Source: Nitrosospira briensis C-128 (GTDB lineage Bacteria > Pseudomonadota > Gammaproteobacteria > Burkholderiales > Nitrosomonadaceae). Taken from it: a stretch of 64,000 bases of DNA. The DNA is taken from positions 2,777,942 through 2,841,941 of the forward strand of contig NZ_CP012371.1 of assembly GCF_000619905.2 (NCBI RefSeq), in the 5' to 3' direction. Below are positions 62,289 through 64,000 of the stretch, piece after piece; the stretch's first letter is position 1; every line of letters begins with the position of its first letter. The notes under the pieces were generated by a model, which had not been told where the DNA came from, ran no database searches, and saw only the letters and a program-made list of their open reading frames with translations. The translations under genes and the position numbers were made by a program.

Positions 62289-63116
62289 ATGAAATTTATC
62301 AGTTCCCGCGATAATCCATTCTTCAAGAAAATGATCAAACTGGCCGGGTCTGCACAGCAGCGCAGAGCAGCCGGCTTGACACTGCTCGATGGCGTACATC
62401 TGGTCTCTGCCTATCGTGTTGCACTGGGACAGCCGGAAGTCCTCATCATGAGCGAGTCGGGTGGGGAAAGCGCGGAAATAAAACGCTTACTGGAGGAATG
62501 GAAATCCAGGGAAAGCTTGAGCTTGGTTATGCTGAGCGATTCGCTGTTTCGCGAGGTTTCTCCAGTCAAGACGCCAACCGGTATCATGGCGCTGGCACGC
62601 ATCCCCTCGGCCGAAACCATCCTCATACGTAAAACTGCAAGGAATCAAAACAAGCGTGGAGGAAATGAAGGTTTTTGCGTATTGCTCGAAGCCATACAAG
62701 ACGCTGGAAACGTCGGCTCCATACTGCGCTCTGCCGCCGCCGCAGGAGCGACGGATATTTACTTATCCAATGATTGCACGGATGCGTGGTCACCCAAGAC
62801 GCTGCGCGCCGCGATGGGTGCGCACTTTTTTCTGCATATTCACGAACAATCCAATCTACCGGAAGTGGTGCGTGCATTTAGCGGCAAGGTAATTGCTACC
62901 AGCCTGAGAGCAAAAAACAGTCTCTACCAGACCGAATTGACGGGGCCGATCGCACTGGTGTTCGGTAACGAGGGCGTGGGCTTGTCTGATGCGATGCTGC
63001 AAGTAATCACTGACGAAATCAGCATTCCCATGCCCGGTGGAACGGAATCATTGAACGTGGCGGCAGCGGCGGCGGTATGTTTTTTTGAGAGAGTAAGGCA
63101 GATGGAAACGGCCTGA
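62289..63116 (+). CDS. TrmH/SpoU-family RNA methyltransferase
   Basis: A 275-residue 2'-O-ribose methyltransferase: N-terminal L30e-like substrate domain (MKFISSRDNPFFKKMIKLAG, LLDGVHLVSA), then SpoU motifs LLEAIQDAGNVGSILRSAAA, LVFGNEGVGLS and SIPMPGGTESLNVAAAAAVC. It is a paralogue of the rlmB product at the window start. It targets rRNA or tRNA; which site cannot be told from the sequence. Lies 19 bases after greB, so probably cotranscribed. Confidence 0.9.
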   Translation: MKFISSRDNPFFKKMIKLAGSAQQRRAAGLTLLDGVHLVSAYRVALGQPEVLIMSESGGESAEIKRLLEEWKSRESLSLVMLSDSLFREVSPVKTPTGIMALARIPSAETILIRKTARNQNKRGGNEGFCVLLEAIQDAGNVGSILRSAAAAGATDIYLSNDCTDAWSPKTLRAAMGAHFFLHIHEQSNLPEVVRAFSGKVIATSLRAKNSLYQTELTGPIALVFGNEGVGLSDAMLQVITDEISIPMPGGTESLNVAAAAAVCFFERVRQMETA

Positions 63117-63188
63117 GAAATATTCAGCTTCAGATTTCTGGATTTCCTTTACCAAAGACATCCTGCGGCTTGCGATACTGTATCGACT

Positions 63189-64000
63189 TCAACTGCTTCC
63201 TCCCGCATGATCCAGCCAGTATTCCAGTCCCTGCGCATTCAGCCCAACATCCAGGTTTAACAGGGAACGAATTTCTTCCTCCGGCAATTTGCAGCCGTGT
63301 GCGATAACCCGCTGTAACAGCAACTCTCCAAGTTCCTCCACTAGTGCGGAATGCCTGTTGGGCGCATCGTGCAATTTCCGGGCTATCGACACATGGGCAT
63401 CGATCAAATCGTGCATCTCGGCCACATGGCGCGGCAAATGGCCGATGCGGCCGTAGTGTGTAAGAAAAGCATAAGAAGGGTTGTAGGTCATGAGCCGTTC
63501 CAGCGAGGCATGCGCGGCTATCGGATCGAACTGCACCGGCGTAGTGGTTGGAAACACGAACTCCATGCCGTCCACGTCGAATTCGCGATAGGAGATGCCG
63601 AACGTGTCGCCGGTAAAAAACGACTGGCTTTGCTTATCGAAGATGCAGTAGTGATGACGTGCGTGGCCTGGCGTATCAAGAAAAAGTAACGGCCTGCCGT
63701 TGAAATCCAGGTTGAATCCATCGGGTGCCTCAACGATGCGATTTGCCTCCACTGGACGGATAACCCCATAGACACGTTTGAATTCCGCTTCTCCATACAC
63801 TTCCATTGCGCTTGCAACCAGCCTGGCGGGGTCGGCCATGTGTCGCGCACCGCGGGGGTGTACCACCAGTTTCGCATTGGGAAAACGATGCATGAATTCT
63901 CCCGCACCTCCGGCGTGATCCAGATGTATGTGGGTCAGGAACACGTACGCTACATCCGCCGGGGCGATATTCTTTTGGTGCAGGATTTTCATCAGGCCGG
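63189..64000 (-). CDS. MBL-fold metallo-hydrolase, partial
   Basis: The gene runs off the right end of the window (the 5' end is missing; the frame is open through 64000). The visible part has the metallo-beta-lactamase motif FLTHIHLDHAGGAGEFMHRF (HxHxDH), PNAKLVVHPRGARHMADP, LLFLDTPGHARHHYCIF (third His), FTGDTFG with the bridging Asp and FLTHYGRIGH. The fold hydrolyses diverse esters, amides or thioesters; the substrate is unknown. The C-terminal 90 residues are helical. Convergent with the methyltransferase gene. Confidence 0.88.
   Translation of the reverse strand, partial: GLMKILHQKNIAPADVAYVFLTHIHLDHAGGAGEFMHRFPNAKLVVHPRGARHMADPARLVASAMEVYGEAEFKRVYGVIRPVEANRIVEAPDGFNLDFNGRPLLFLDTPGHARHHYCIFDKQSQSFFTGDTFGISYREFDVDGMEFVFPTTTPVQFDPIAAHASLERLMTYNPSYAFLTHYGRIGHLPRHVAEMHDLIDAHVSIARKLHDAPNRHSALVEELGELLLQRVIAHGCKLPEEEIRSLLNLDVGLNAQGLEYWLDHAGGSS

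Noticed and set aside
1..64000. CRISPR array, rRNA operon or replication origin
   Set aside because: No regularly spaced direct repeats of 25-40 bases, no rRNA-like sequence, and no DnaA-box cluster were noticed on either strand.

Overview
The window looks like a chromosomal segment of a betaproteobacterium, most likely an ammonia oxidiser of the Nitrosomonadaceae (Nitrosospira-like). The evidence is the gene order rpsF-priB-rpsR-rplI-dnaB, the long leuC-entericidin-leuD-leuB-asd-fimV-truA-trpF-trpB-trpA-accD-folC-SPOR-cvpA-purF-metZ series, two PEP-CTERM proteins and an NnrS relic. The genus is an inference; no 16S rRNA gene is present. || Layout. 1-3820: end of rlmB, the ribosomal-protein/primosome operon and dnaB. 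3950-7700: a minus-strand queD, bcp and PIN-PhoH group, and a plus-strand radical SAM gene diverging from queD, the gap between them filled by a mobile miniature element. 7790-12600: an HTH regulator, lysC, tRNA-Ser(GCT), a zinc alcohol dehydrogenase, a DsrE protein and tRNA-Arg(ACG). 12600-24000: a low-density accessory zone with two PEP-CTERM proteins, a Phd/ParE-type toxin-antitoxin pair, mnmC, a TerC protein, egtD with a collapsed egtB in front of it, a PRC-barrel protein, a helicase relic, a tRNA-Arg relic and several inverted-repeat elements. 24050-41700: an MFS transporter and the leucine, threonine/lysine (asd), tryptophan, fatty-acid, folate and purine biosynthesis block, ending with metZ behind a predicted SAM-II riboswitch. 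41700-47700: M48 lipoprotein, two cyclophilins, an L,D-transpeptidase and TPR pair, and cysS. 47700-57730: small secreted and hypothetical genes, then a lower-GC two-gene island coding for a LodA/GoxA-type quinoprotein oxidase and its flavoprotein partner. 57880-64000: rmuC, mtfA-glk, an nnrS relic, greB, a SpoU-type RNA methyltransferase and a partial metallo-beta-lactamase-fold protein. || The most notable non-coding content is (1) a SAM-II-like aptamer whose 3' strand can also form an antiterminator that excludes a strong terminator just before metZ, and (2) at least four families of short non-coding inverted-repeat elements (MITE-like). One family has four copies here. Three are flanked by perfect 5-bp direct repeats and the fourth by a pair differing at one position, and three of the four sit exactly on a start or stop codon. 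Genome erosion is visible as internally deleted relics of egtB, nnrS and a DinG/Rad3-type helicase. || Everything here was read by eye from sequence and translations; family assignments rest on remembered motifs, not on database searches.
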